The notes under the pieces: generated by a model
The model's database searches: none
What the model was told of the DNA's origin: nothing
What the model saw: the letters and a program-made list of their open reading frames with translations, nothing else
Made by a program: the position numbers and the translations under genes
Assembly: GCA_016192845.1 (NCBI GenBank)
Contig: JACPTI010000143.1
Coordinates: forward strand, 1 to 41,797
DNA from: Acidobacteriota bacterium
Lineage (GTDB): Bacteria; Acidobacteriota; Vicinamibacteria; Vicinamibacterales; UBA2999
Length of the DNA: 41,797 bases
Direction of reading: 5' to 3'
Shown: piece after piece, positions 6,957 to 16,247 of the stretch
Layout: every line of letters begins with the position of its first letter
Numbering within the stretch: position 1 is the stretch's first letter

Positions 6957-9289
6957 CTCCGCTCCTGACCTCCGATGCCCAAGCCGCGCTCTCGCGGCGT
7001 GATTTCATGAAGCGCTCGGGCGCGCTGGTCGTCGCCTTCAGCGCAGCGCGGCTCGCCACCGACCTCGGCCTCGCGCCCGACAGCGTCTCGGCGCAGGGGA
7101 TCAACGGCATCGGCAGCCCGAACCTCGACTCGTGGGTCGCCGTCGGCGCCGACGGGCGCGTCACCGCCTACACCGGGAAGTGCGAGCTCGGCACCGGGCT
7201 CTACACGGCGCAGATGCAACTGGTCGCCGAAGAGCTGTGCGTGCCGATGGACCGCCTGACGCTCATCCAGTGCGACACGTCGATGACGCCGGATCAGGGG
7301 ACGACGTCCGGCGCGCAGTCGCACCCGACCAATTTCAACCACGCCAACCTGGCGCTGGCGTGCGCGACCGCGCGGGAGGCGCTCGTGCAGATGGCGTCCA
7401 GGCGCCTCGGCGTCCCGGTCGAGCAGCTCACCGCCGTCGATGGTGTCGTCGCGGTGCGGGGCGACGCGTCGCGGCGCGTGGCGTACGGCGAGCTGATTGG
7501 CGGCAACAGGTTCAACCTGCAGCTCAACCCGAAGGCGCGGCGGAAGCCGGCCAGCCAGTGGACCGTGCTGGGCACGCCGGTGCGGCGGGTCGACTTCCCC
7601 GCCATGGCAACGGGGCGCTTCGAGTACGTGCACAACGTGCGCGTGCCCGGCATGCTGCACGGCCGGGTCGTCCGTCCGCCGGCGCTCGGCTCGACGCTGT
7701 TGAAGATTGACGAAGGATCCGTGCAGGGCATGCCGGGCCTCGTTAAGGTCGTCGTCCGCAAGAACTTCGTCGGCGTCGTGGCGGAGAAGTCGTGGCAGGC
7801 CGAACAGGCCGCGCGGCGGCTGAAGGTCGAGTGGAGCGCCGGGCGGCAGATCGCGGATCAGCGCACGTTCTACCAGCACCTTCGGAGCCAGACGGCGACG
7901 CGCGACTCGTTCACGGTGGATTCGGGCGACGTGGACAAGATGCTGGCGGGCGCGGCGACCGTCGTGCGCTCGACGTACTACCATCCGTACCAGATGCACG
8001 CCTCGGTGGGCACCGCCTGCGCGATGGCCGACGTCCAGGGGACGCGCGCCACGATCTGGTCGGCCACACAGGCCGTCTGGCCGCTGCGCGCCACGATGGC
8101 GACGCTGCTCGGCCTGAAGCCGGAGGACGTGCGCATCATCTTCCGAATGGGCTCCGGCTGCTACGGCGTCAACGGCGCCGACACGGTGTCGTACGATGCG
8201 GCGCTTCTCTCGCAGGCGGTCGGCCGCCCGGTGCGCGTGTGGCTGTCGCGGCAGGATGAGATGGCCTGGGAGAACTACGGACCCGCGTTCGTGATCGAGC
8301 AGCGCGTCGGCCTCGACCCGAGCGGCACGATCATCGCGTGGGACTACGAAGGATGGTCGCTCAGCCTGGGCGGCCGTCCCGGGTACAACCAGCCCGGCAA
8401 CGTGGTGACGGGGTATCTCGCCGGCTTCCAGCCGGCGGGCGTCATGCCGCGCTCGCCGGCGCCCGCGCCGACGGGCTTCGACAACGGCAGCAACACCGCG
8501 CCGTCGTACGTCACCGGGACCGTCGGCGGCCGCAGCGGCGGCTGCGGCGTCGTGCGCAGCGAGCGCGCACTGTCGCACGTCATCGAGTCGCCGTTCTTCA
8601 CCGGGCCGCTCCGCTCGCCGGCCCGGCTGCAGAACACGTTCGCCCACGAGTGCTTCATGGACGAGATCGCGGCGAGCCTCAAGGCCGATCCGGTGGAGTA
8701 CCGGCTGCGGCACCTGCGCGATCCGCGGCTGCGCGAGGTGGTGAGCGCCGGCGCCGCCAAGGCGGGCTGGGACGGCCGCCCGTCGCCTCGCAACGGCGGC
8801 CGCCGGTCCGGTGTTGCCACCGGCCGCGGCATGGCGTGCGTGCTCTATGAGGGGGACAACGGCTACTGCGCCATGGTCGTGGAGGCCGACGTCAACCAGA
8901 GCACCGGGCTGGTCACCGTGAAGCGGTGCGTCGCGGCGATGGACTGCGGCCCGATCTCGAACCCTGATGGCCTGCGCAACCAGATGGAAGGGGGCATCAT
9001 CCACGGCATCAGCCGCGCGCTGCGCGAGGAAGTCACGTGGAGCGGCGAGAAGGTGACCTCCATCGACTGGCGGACGTACCGGCCGTGGTTCCTCGGCGAT
9101 CAGGTACCGGTGATCGAAACCGTGCTCATCAACCGGCCGGACGCCGAAGCGATGGGCGCGGGTGAAACGACGATCACCGTGACGGCCGCGGCGATCGGCA
9201 ACGCCATCTTCGACGCGACCGGAGCGCGGATGCGCCAGCTGCCGTTCACGCCGGAGCGCGTGAAGGCGGCACTCGACGCGCGAACGTAA
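6953..9289 (+). CDS. Molybdenum hydroxylase large (molybdopterin-binding) subunit, Tat-exported, IorB-like
   Basis: Catalytic subunit of 778 residues, partner of the [2Fe-2S] protein upstream. A Tat signal is visible (SRRDFMKRSG followed by a hydrophobic stretch), so the heterodimer is probably exported folded to the periplasm, the small subunit riding along. The aldehyde-oxidase a/b hammerhead lies around residues 200-300. The molybdopterin region carries GSGCYGVNGADTVSYDAA and, near the C-terminus, GAGETTITVTAAAIGNA, whose Glu is the expected catalytic base. The single-chain two-subunit layout without FAD protein fits isoquinoline 1-oxidoreductase-like or aldehyde dehydrogenase (cytochrome-linked) enzymes; the substrate cannot be told. 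AAGGAGG lies 5 nt before ATG. No XdhC-type sulfurase is nearby. Confidence 0.93.
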   Translation: MTPLLTSDAQAALSRRDFMKRSGALVVAFSAARLATDLGLAPDSVSAQGINGIGSPNLDSWVAVGADGRVTAYTGKCELGTGLYTAQMQLVAEELCVPMDRLTLIQCDTSMTPDQGTTSGAQSHPTNFNHANLALACATAREALVQMASRRLGVPVEQLTAVDGVVAVRGDASRRVAYGELIGGNRFNLQLNPKARRKPASQWTVLGTPVRRVDFPAMATGRFEYVHNVRVPGMLHGRVVRPPALGSTLLKIDEGSVQGMPGLVKVVVRKNFVGVVAEKSWQAEQAARRLKVEWSAGRQIADQRTFYQHLRSQTATRDSFTVDSGDVDKMLAGAATVVRSTYYHPYQMHASVGTACAMADVQGTRATIWSATQAVWPLRATMATLLGLKPEDVRIIFRMGSGCYGVNGADTVSYDAALLSQAVGRPVRVWLSRQDEMAWENYGPAFVIEQRVGLDPSGTIIAWDYEGWSLSLGGRPGYNQPGNVVTGYLAGFQPAGVMPRSPAPAPTGFDNGSNTAPSYVTGTVGGRSGGCGVVRSERALSHVIESPFFTGPLRSPARLQNTFAHECFMDEIAASLKADPVEYRLRHLRDPRLREVVSAGAAKAGWDGRPSPRNGGRRSGVATGRGMACVLYEGDNGYCAMVVEADVNQSTGLVTVKRCVAAMDCGPISNPDGLRNQMEGGIIHGISRALREEVTWSGEKVTSIDWRTYRPWFLGDQVPVIETVLINRPDAEAMGAGETTITVTAAAIGNAIFDATGARMRQLPFTPERVKAALDART

Positions 9290-9352
9290 ATATCGTTCGG
9301 GCCGTTCGGATCGTTCTACCGTTCGGCCCGTTCGGTCGTTCAGGTCGTCAGA
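9290..9352. repeat. Low-complexity CGTTCGG direct repeats
   Basis: About seven degenerate units of CGTTCGG/CGTTCGGNCC in one orientation follow the stop of the large hydroxylase subunit immediately. No inverted arm is seen. A 45-codon acidic frame (9400-9537, plus) follows but is not convincing. Confidence 0.6.
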
Positions 9353-9480
9353 CGGTGGCCAGAGGCCCGATCCCTGCGCCGCCTCAGTCGAGGAGTACGA
9401 TGACCGTCCACCAGCGCAAGTACGACGAAGACGACGAAGACGACAATGACCCCGTCATCGTGTGCCTCCGAGGGCGGCTT

Positions 9481-9603
9481 TCACGTCGTGGGCCGGTGCT
9501 CGGAACCTCGCCTCTTCCGGCTACCAAGCCAATCTAGCAGCACGATGATCCAGGCAAACAGGAGGATGCCGCCGAAGAGGACGAAAAAAAATTCCATCAT
9601 CAT
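9481..9603 (-). CDS. Tiny single-pass membrane protein (about 38-40 residues)
   Basis: Short frame beginning with three ATG codons; GGAGG sits about 8 nt before the third one (9597), which is the likeliest start. One strongly hydrophobic helix (FFFVLFGGILLFAWIIVLLDWL) is followed by a basic, polar tail (GSRKRRGSEHRP), giving an N-out/C-in topology by the positive-inside rule. Its first ATG overlaps the stop of the other small membrane gene (ATGA), so the two form a coupled pair. No family is recognised. The coding call rests on the clean hydrophobic profile, the RBS and the overlap. Confidence 0.55.
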   Translation of the reverse strand: MMMEFFFVLFGGILLFAWIIVLLDWLGSRKRRGSEHRPTT

Positions 9604-9794
9604 TTCCTCCCCGCGAGTGCGACAGCCCCACTGACAAAGCCCACCCAAATGGCAACGCCTCCGAGAGCCAATCCGATCGAGAACGGTGGTTCGCGCAGGA
9701 ACTGTCCGAATACCAACCCACCGGCCGCCACGTGGGCAATGGCAGGAAACGCCTGGATCAGCACTGCGCGCTGCGCCTCGTTCAATCGTAGCAT
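9600..9794 (-). CDS. Small two-helix membrane protein (64 residues)
   Basis: ATG at 9794. The protein starts with an amphipathic stretch (MLRLNEAQRAVLIQAFPA), followed by two hydrophobic helices (IAHVAAGGLVFGQFL and FSIGLALGGVAIWVGFVSGAVAL) joined by a short loop (REPP), and ends in GRK. The longer open frame up to 10112 is an antisense extension over the ACT gene and not credible. It is coupled by ATGA overlap to the tiny membrane gene downstream. Function unknown; the pair could be a small membrane complex or an accessory of a larger transporter. Confidence 0.6.
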   Translation of the reverse strand: MLRLNEAQRAVLIQAFPAIAHVAAGGLVFGQFLREPPFSIGLALGGVAIWVGFVSGAVALAGRK

Positions 9795-9986
9795 CGTCGT
9801 CACCGAGGTCAGTTGGAACCGCGGCTCCCGACGATGCGAGAGTCGTGCCGCCGCGGATTTCGGCGCAAAACGCGCCATCGCACTTTGACGTGGCAGTTCT
9901 TGCCACTCGTCGCGGCCGTGAACGCGTCCATTTCTGCGTACGGCAGATTTTCGATGCTGCAGTTCGCATGCTAGATTCACCAGACC

Positions 9987-10640
9987 GTGACCACCCACGC
10001 CGTCCTCGCCACTGTGTCGGACCGCCCGGGGATGCTGCACGGGCTGACGAAGGTCCTCGCGGATCATCACGCCAACATCACATACGTCGACATCCACGGC
10101 GGTGATCCGCACTCGACGACCTATTTCGAGTTCACGCTCGAAGGGGCGGCGCTCGATGTCGTGTTGGCCGACCTCCGGAAGGTGCCGGGCGTGGCATCGG
10201 TCGTCGAAACGCCGTCATTCGCCAAGATCTACGGCAAGCGGATCATCGTCATGGGCGGGGGCGCGCAAGTCGGCCTCGTGGCGCTCGGCGCGATCTCGGA
10301 GGCCGATCGGCACAACATCCGCGGCGAGCGGATCTCGGTCGACACGATTCCGCTCGTCGGCGAGCAGGAGCTGGCCGCCGCCGTTCGCTCCGTCGTCCGC
10401 CTGCCGCGGGTGAAGCTGCTCGTCCTCGCGGGCGCCCTCATGGGCGGCGAGATCACCGACGCCGTCCACGAGGTCCGGAAGCAGGGGCTCTACGTGATCT
10501 CGCTGAACATGGCCGGCAGCGTCCCCGACGCCGCCGATCTCGTGGTGAGCGATCCCGTACAGGCGGGTGTGATGGCCGTCATGGCGATTGCCGACACCGC
10601 CAAGTTCGACCTGATGCGGCAGCTCAAGAAGCGCTACTGA
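9987..10640 (+). CDS. ACT-domain protein with DUF5612-like C-terminal domain
   Basis: 217 residues. Residues 1-75 are an ACT domain (HAVLATVSDRPGMLHGLTKVLADHHANI begins the fold), the module that binds amino acids or other small ligands. The remaining part (KRIIVMGGGAQVGLVALGAISEADRHNIRGE onwards) has a Rossmann-like GGGAQVG loop and two further Val/Leu-rich strands. It resembles the domain of unknown function found behind ACT domains in methanogens and acidobacteria; that match is from memory. The start is GTG without an evident RBS. Convergent to the dehydrogenase at 10847-11881, with a long inverted repeat between them. Role probably regulatory or sensing; not established. Confidence 0.75.
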   Translation: MTTHAVLATVSDRPGMLHGLTKVLADHHANITYVDIHGGDPHSTTYFEFTLEGAALDVVLADLRKVPGVASVVETPSFAKIYGKRIIVMGGGAQVGLVALGAISEADRHNIRGERISVDTIPLVGEQELAAAVRSVVRLPRVKLLVLAGALMGGEITDAVHEVRKQGLYVISLNMAGSVPDAADLVVSDPVQAGVMAVMAIADTAKFDLMRQLKKRY

Positions 10641-10645
10641 ATACC

Positions 10646-10835
10646 GTCGTTCACACTTCTCGGTTCTCGCTTCTCGGTTCGTGTTCGGGGTTCGGTTCAG
10701 GGTTCGGCGTTCGCGGTTCACGGTTCCGGTCCGGCTGAAGCCGGACGCTCCGTACGAACATCGAACGCACGAACCAGAACACGGAACCGAACGTGAACAC
10801 GAACAGAGAAGATAGAAGCAAGAAGTGTGAACGAC
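10646..10835. repeat. 190-bp inverted heptamer element between convergent genes
   Basis: Perfect 15-bp end arms (10646-10660, GTCGTTCACACTTCT, with 10821-10835) enclose tandem GGTTCNN heptamers on the left and GAACNNN units on the right. At the centre is a 7-bp hairpin GTCCGGC-TGAA-GCCGGAC (10729-10746). Placed between two converging genes, it could act as a bidirectional terminator. Confidence 0.8.
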
Positions 10836-10846
10836 GACGTTCTTAA

Positions 10847-11881
10847 TTAACGCAGCCGCCGGAGAATGGCTTCCCCTGCCTCCCGCGTGCCGAGCGTGCC
10901 GCCCACGTCGCGCGTGACGTCGCCGGCCCGCACCGCCTCTTCGACCGCGCGCTCGATCCGCCGGGCGTCTTCGGCGCGGCCGAGCGTTTCGAGCATGAGC
11001 GCGGCCGACAGGATGGCGCCAATCGGATTGGCTTCGTTCTTCCCGGCGAGCGCCGGCGCCGAGCCGTGCACCGGCTCGAACATCGACGTGCGGCCGGGGT
11101 GCAGGTTGGCCGAGGCCGCCATGCCCAGGCCGCCCTGCAGCGCGCCGCCGATGTCGGTGATGATGTCCCCGAACAGATTGTTCGTGACGATGACGTCGAA
11201 GCGGCCCGGGTCCTGCACGAGAAACATGGCGAGCGCGTCGATATAGAGGTGCGTCGCCTCGATCTCGGGGTACTCCGGCTTCACCTCGGCGAACACGCGC
11301 TGCCACAACGCATGGCCGTCGGGCATCGCGTTGCTCTTGTCGGCCATGCAGACGCGGCGCCGCCCGCGCGCGCGGGCGAACGTGAACGCGAACCGGACGA
11401 TCCGGTCGACGCCCTTGAAGGTGTTGATCTCTTCCTGCACCGCGATCTCGTCCGGCGTCCCCGCCTTGAAGCGGCCGCCGACCCCCACATACACGCCTTC
11501 GGTGTTCTCGCGGAAGACGACAAAGTTCACGTCGGCGGCCGTACGCCCCTTGAGCGGGCAGAGCCGATCGTCGAGCAGGCGGACCGGGCGGTAGTTGACG
11601 TACAGGTCCAGCGCGAAGCGCGTCCCGAGCAGAATGTCGCGGGCGTGGCAGTTGTCCGGTACGCGCGGATCGCCGAGCGCGCCGACGAGAACGGCGTCGA
11701 AGCTCCGGAGCGTCTCGTACCCGTCCGCCGGTATCGTCACTCCGGTCTGGAGGTAGTGCGTGGCACTCCAGGGAAGGTGCTCCACGTCGACGCCGCCGGC
11801 GGCCGCGAGCAGGCGGAGCGCTTCGGCGATCACCTCCGGACCGATGCCGTCACCGGGGATGACGGCCACACGATGCGCCAC
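10847..11881 (-). CDS. Tartrate/isopropylmalate-type NAD-dependent beta-decarboxylating dehydrogenase
   Basis: 344-residue member of the isocitrate/isopropylmalate dehydrogenase family, which oxidises and decarboxylates 2-hydroxy acids. Seen: GDGIGPEV at the N-terminus, the substrate-loop region RFALDLYVNYRPVRLL, RENTEGVYVGVGGR, the catalytic Lys region, NNLFGDIITDIGGALQGGLGMAASANL with the metal-binding Asp residues, and the NAD-binding FEPVHGSAP. The RENTEG/GVGGR signature and YVNYRPV look closer to tartrate dehydrogenase/decarboxylase than to LeuB (which has ELTGGIYFG). A leucine-pathway role cannot be excluded, but no leuA/leuC/leuD is near. The start is GTG at 11881. Confidence 0.88.
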   Translation of the reverse strand: MAHRVAVIPGDGIGPEVIAEALRLLAAAGGVDVEHLPWSATHYLQTGVTIPADGYETLRSFDAVLVGALGDPRVPDNCHARDILLGTRFALDLYVNYRPVRLLDDRLCPLKGRTAADVNFVVFRENTEGVYVGVGGRFKAGTPDEIAVQEEINTFKGVDRIVRFAFTFARARGRRRVCMADKSNAMPDGHALWQRVFAEVKPEYPEIEATHLYIDALAMFLVQDPGRFDVIVTNNLFGDIITDIGGALQGGLGMAASANLHPGRTSMFEPVHGSAPALAGKNEANPIGAILSAALMLETLGRAEDARRIERAVEEAVRAGDVTRDVGGTLGTREAGEAILRRLR

Positions 11882-12282
11882 ACGTGGATTTTAGCCGGGT
11901 GTGCTCGATGAACTGCGAACGCCTGCGGCGACGGCAGAGAAGCTGTAAGCCGTTGACTTGTCGTAGGTTATCTCGGACGCGGAAGCGAAGAACCTGGCTG
12001 CCCGGGTCCCCCTGTGGGAAGTATCCGGAAATGGTGGTTGGCCGCATGGCCGCCCTGTGGTACAAGACTTATGCTTTCATCAGCAGATGTGGAGAATCCA
12101 TGATTTTGGGCGCCAAAATCGGCCTCCATGGATCCTTCGTCCCTCCGGTTACTGGCCTATTCCTGCAAGTAACTGAATCGCCGCCACTTACGCGCCGGGG
12201 ATCCCTTGGTACGCATCTTCCGTAGATGCCACCAGATTGTATGCGAGAAAAACGCGCGCTCTCTGTCAAGGAGACACAACAC
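11882..12282. other. Intergenic region without a gene, with nested palindrome
   Basis: Divergent promoter region of the dehydrogenase (minus) and the TonB receptor (plus), less GC-rich than its surroundings. It holds GATTTTGG-GCG-CCAAAATC (12102-12120) nested inside ATCCATG...CATGGAT (12096-12102 and 12127-12133), a candidate operator or 5'-UTR structure for the receptor gene. The receptor's RBS AAGGAG is at 12268-12273. I see no convincing ORF. Confidence 0.5.
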
Positions 12283-15200
12283 ATGTACGCACGCATAAGT
12301 GCTCTACTCCTGGCGTTCGCGCTGGCCTCCTCCAGTGCCATGGCCCAGGAGATCACGTCAGGTTCGCTCACCGGGCAGGTCCGGTCGTTCCGGGCGCCAC
12401 GGTGACGATCACGTCAGAAGAGGGCGAACGGACATTCGTCACCGACGCTGAAGGACGCTTCTTTGCGCCGTTTCTACCCCCGGCTACGTACACGGTGAGG
12501 GTGGAGTTATCGGGCTTCCAGCCCGTGGAACGGACGAACGTAGGCGTTCGCCTCGGCCAGCGCGTAACGCTCACGGATCTCGTGCTCAGGATCGCAGGCG
12601 TTGCGGAGGCGATCGAAGTCCGGGCGGCTGCTCCCGTGGTCGACGTGACCACTACGACCGCCGGGAGTGTTCTGGATAGCACTGTGCTGAGGCACCTGCC
12701 GGTCGGGCGCGGCATAACCGACGTCGTGTTGATGGCACCCGGCGTCAGCGACAGCAGTGGTGTCGGGCGAGCGAATCCCTCCATCTCCGGGGGCAGCGGG
12801 CTCGAGAATGCGTACGTCGTCGACGGCGTCAATATCACCAATGCCGGATACGGCGGAATCGGGTCGTACTCGATCGTGTTCAACTCGCTTGGCTCCGGCG
12901 TGACCTACGACTTCGTCAGGGAGACACAAATCAAGACCGCGGGGTTTGAGGCGGAGTTCGGACAAGCCACCGGCGGCGTCGTCAACGTGGTGACCAAGAG
13001 CGGGACCAACGTCTTCCACGGCAGCGGGTTCGGACACCTGCGTTCGAAGGCGCTCGAAACGGCGTGGCGGCAGATTCAGACGCCAAACGGCACCGTAAAC
13101 ACAACCGGCAGCACGAGCTTCGATGTGGGCGCCGGGGCGGGTGGCCGGATCGTTCGCGACCGGCTGTTCTTCTACGGCACATACAACTACGTAGAAGACA
13201 GACGCACGTTCATTGCGCCCAGCGGCTTCCCGCTCGAGCGCCTCGGCGGCGTAGACCGAGTTCGCTTCAGCAACTCGTATGCGGGGAAGCTGACCTGGCA
13301 GCAGCGGACGAACCACCGCATCGACTTCTCGGTGTTCGGTGATCCGTCGAAAGGCGACATGGGCCCCCAGCGCGAAGTGGCCTTGCTCGCCGTCGACACA
13401 GCGCGTTTCAGCGAGCTCACGAAGTACGGCACTCACACGCAGACCGGCCGCTACGATGCGATCCTCAGCCCCACGTGGCTGCTCGAAGTCTCGGTTTCGC
13501 GGTCGAAGAACAACTTCGTCGAGACGCCGTCGGTCAATCAGCATTTCTTCAACGATGCGACGGTGACGCCGACGCGGCGATTCGGCGGGATCGGTTTCTT
13601 TGACAGCAATCAGCCTGGCGTGAACGTACAGTACCAGGCGAAATCGACCAACATCTTCGACACGGGCGCCGCCGGCGACCATCAGATTCGGTACGGTGTG
13701 GCTTTCGAAGACATCACCTTCACGCGCGAGTTCGGACGAACGGGCCCCCCATTTACTCTGCCCAACGGGCAGCAGACGCGAACCGGTGCGTCGGTCACGA
13801 TCCTGCCCGACCCGGTGTTCGGGAGAATCTACCGGGCGACCCGCGCGAACTTCGGGCCTGCGCCCAGGACCACACAGGATTACCTCAATTTCTTCGTGCA
13901 GGACACCTGGCAGCTCGGGCGGCTGACAGTGCGTCCTGGTATCCGATACGAGCAGCAGGAGCTGGTCGGCGGCGATCCGCCGCTCTGCCACGCCGACGAC
14001 ACGCGCCCCGGCCTTGGCGACGGGACGGGCGCGCTGATTCGTTGCCGCATCAAGTGGGACAGCAACTGGGGCCCGCGGATCGGTGGGACGTACGACCTCC
14101 TGGGGAACGGTCGCTCCAAGGTCTACGCGAACTGGGGCCGGTTCTACGCGAAGGTCCCGAACGACCTCGCAGCTCGGTCGCTCTCGGCGGACGCGGGGAT
14201 CAGCCGCGGGGATTACTTCGACGAGGCGCTCACGCGTCCGGTCCCTGAGGGAGTGCTCGCGGCGGGCCAGACGCGGCACTTCATCCTGGCCGGCCTGCAC
14301 GCGGCCGAATTCGACCCGGATGCGAAGTCGACCTACAAGGATGAGTTCCTGGCCGGGGCGGAATTCGAGGTGCTTCCGGAGACGAGCGCCGGGATCCGCT
14401 ACATCCACCGCGATATGCCGCGCATCCTCGAAGATATCGGGACGGCGCAGATGGTGCTCTACGACCTGGGCGTCCCGGGGCTCGAAAGCGTCGAGTACTT
14501 CATTACGAACGTGAACCGGAACACCAAGGTGTTCCCGGCGACCGCCGGGGTTACTCAGGCGCACTTCGAGGATCCAGTGCATGAGTACAACGCCGTCGAG
14601 CTCACACTCGACAGGCGTCTCGCGAACAACTGGTCGGCCTTCGCGTCGTACCGCTGGTCGAGGCTGAGGGGCAACTTCGAAGGGTTCTATCGGAGCGACA
14701 ACAACCAGTCCGACCCGGCAATCACGTCGCTCTTCGACTTTCCGACCAACGATCCCAGCTACACCGAGATCGGTGTGCCCAGGTTCGGGTATCGAGGCGA
14801 TATTCGATTCCTGGGCTGCTCGCTGGGTTGCGGCGTGCTGCCGAACGACCGCACGCATCAGGTGAAAATCTTCAGCACGTACGGGTGGCGCGACTTGAAC
14901 TTTGGCCTGGGGCTGAACGCCGGCTCGGGCCGGTCTCTCACAGAGCTCGCGGCCAACCCGAACTATGCGAACTCCGGTGAAATACCCGTGACGGTGCGCG
15001 GCGCCGGCTTCCGGACGGCGGACGGGGTCCGCAAGCGGGCGCCGATGGACTTCAGCATCGACGTGCACGCCGATTACGCGGTGCGGCTCATCGGTGAGCG
15101 TGCGGTCACGGTGCTGGTGGACATCTTCAACCTGACGAACCGGCGTGAGCCGGACAATTACGACAACTGCAGCGACATCGGCTTTGGGACGACCAACGCG

Positions 15201-15293
15201 AACTTCGGACAGCCAGTCAACGGCTGCGCCCGGTCGTGGTCGTCGTTCCAGGCGCCGCTGGCGACGCGAGTGGGCGTGCGCTTCGACTGGTAA
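12283..15293 (+). CDS. TonB-dependent receptor, Oar-like, with N-terminal frameshift
   Basis: Outer-membrane receptor of about 1000 residues. ATG at 12283 (AAGGAG upstream) opens a good signal peptide (LLLAFALASSSAMAQ) and the first strand of a carboxypeptidase-regulatory domain (GSLTGQV), then this frame meets TGA at 12403. From 12381 another frame continues with PVVPGATVTITSEEG, the plug (VDGVNITNAGYGG, FGQATGGVVNVVTKSGTN) and a long beta barrel ending in GVRFDW, with the terminal aromatic residue needed for Bam insertion. Against the paralogue at 16248, about five residues plus one base (roughly 16 nt) are missing at the junction. A -1 shift would restore the frame. So it is a recent pseudogene, an assembly error or phase-variable. 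An intrinsic terminator follows. Confidence 0.85.
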
Positions 15294-15320
15294 TTGGTAG
15301 GCAGCATTGGGATATGCTTG

Positions 15321-15347
15321 GGGGCCACGGTCACGTGGCCCCTTTTT
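15321..15347 (+). terminator. Intrinsic terminator of the TonB receptor gene
   Basis: GGGGCCACG (15321-15329), loop GTCA, CGTGGCCCC (15334-15342), followed by TTTTT (15343-15347). This is the only textbook rho-independent terminator I found in the window, 28 bp after the receptor stop. Confidence 0.9.
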
Positions 15348-15366
15348 CTTGGACGGGAGGCGTTCA

Positions 15367-16119
15367 GTGATTCCGGGACGGGCGCTCCTCGTTGCCGGCG
15401 TCGTACTCCTCGCGACACCCACGTTCGGTCAGTACGCCTCCGAAAGCGCCCGCCGTGAGGCACTGCAGCATTATCGGGCGGGGCTGGAGTTCCTCTCGAG
15501 CGAGCAGTTCGAGAAGGCGGCCGACGCGTTCCGCAAAACCATCGAGAAGGACCGCCTGCTCGCGCTCGCGCACTACGGCCTCGGACAGTCGTACATGGCG
15601 CTCAAGCGCTACGCGAGCGCGCTTGTGGCGTACCGGAATTGCCGTGAGACCTACGAGGAGCTCGTGGGACGTGCACTCAGCGAAAACGTGACCGCCGAAC
15701 GGCAGCGCGACGACGAAATCCGGGACCTCCGGGATTCCATCCGGCTGTTCCAGAGCAGCACCGTCAAGACGGCGAGCCCCGACCGGACGCAGTACATCGT
15801 GAAGCTCGAAACGCGCCTGCGGGAGCTCGAGCGGATGAAGCAGACCAACATCGTGCCCCAGAAGCCGCCGGCGTTCGTCTCGCTGGCGCTCGGCAGCGCC
15901 TACTTCCGCCACGGGCAGCTCGAAGACGCGGAGCGGGAATGGAAGGTGGCTCTCGCCACCGACCCGCACTTCGGCGAGGCGCACAACAACCTGGCGGCCC
16001 TCTACGCCATGACCGGCCGGATCCGCGAAGCCCAGGAGGCCGTCCGCGCGGCAGAAGGCGCAGGCTTCCCCGTGCATCCGCAGCTGAAAGACGACATCCG
16101 GCGCGCCACGGCCCGGTAG
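15367..16119 (+). CDS. Exported TPR-repeat protein
   Basis: About 250 residues. GTG at 15367 is chosen because GGGAGG (15355-15360) precedes it at 6 nt; the frame is open further upstream across the terminator and is ignored there. Signal peptide GRALLVAGVVLLATPTFG. Two TPR pairs: around residues 30-90 (ALQHYRAGLEFLSSEQFEKAADAF, LALAHYGLGQSYMALKRYASALVAY) and 180-235 (LALGSAYFRHGQLEDAEREWKVAL, EAHNNLAALYAMTGRIREAQEAV). They are separated by a charged, probably coiled-coil linker. It is probably a periplasmic scaffold; its place between two TonB receptor genes suggests, but does not prove, a link with outer-membrane uptake. Confidence 0.85.
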   Translation: MIPGRALLVAGVVLLATPTFGQYASESARREALQHYRAGLEFLSSEQFEKAADAFRKTIEKDRLLALAHYGLGQSYMALKRYASALVAYRNCRETYEELVGRALSENVTAERQRDDEIRDLRDSIRLFQSSTVKTASPDRTQYIVKLETRLRELERMKQTNIVPQKPPAFVSLALGSAYFRHGQLEDAEREWKVALATDPHFGEAHNNLAALYAMTGRIREAQEAVRAAEGAGFPVHPQLKDDIRRATAR

Positions 16120-16143
16120 GCGCGCGCTGGCGCCGCGACCCAC

Positions 16144-16230
16144 TTGACCATCTAAGTAGCTGGTCCATAAGCAGTTACAACCATGGCTGGCAGCCGCCTT
16201 GCGTCGACTCCACGCCGTGGTCGCGACCAC
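16144..16230 (+). promoter_or_regulatory. Possible promoter and palindromic operator before the truncated receptor
   Basis: TTGACC (16144-16149), 17 bp, ATAAGC (16167-16172) is a weak sigma-70-like match. Downstream lies a perfect 14-bp palindrome GTGGTCGCGACCAC (16217-16230), followed by the GAGGAG RBS of the truncated receptor. Suggestive only. Confidence 0.28.
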
Positions 16231-16247
16231 ACGAGGAGTGGACAAGC

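Noticed and set aside
6884..9004. 706-codon open frame on the minus strand
   Set aside because: Antisense to the molybdenum hydroxylase large subunit, which has all family motifs.
9400..9537. 45-codon acidic frame (MTVHQRKYDEDDEDDND...) with a possible GAGG RBS
   Set aside because: The start resembles short acidic zinc-ribbon proteins, but no Cys pairs follow in any frame and it overlaps the tiny membrane gene on the other strand. At best a decayed remnant.
9795..10112. Upstream extension of the 64-residue membrane protein to 170 residues
   Set aside because: It would run antisense through the ACT-domain start; the hydrophobic protein begins naturally at the ATG 9794.
12507..15422. 971-codon open frame on the minus strand
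   Set aside because: Antisense to the TonB receptor barrel and crosses its terminator; no recognisable domain.
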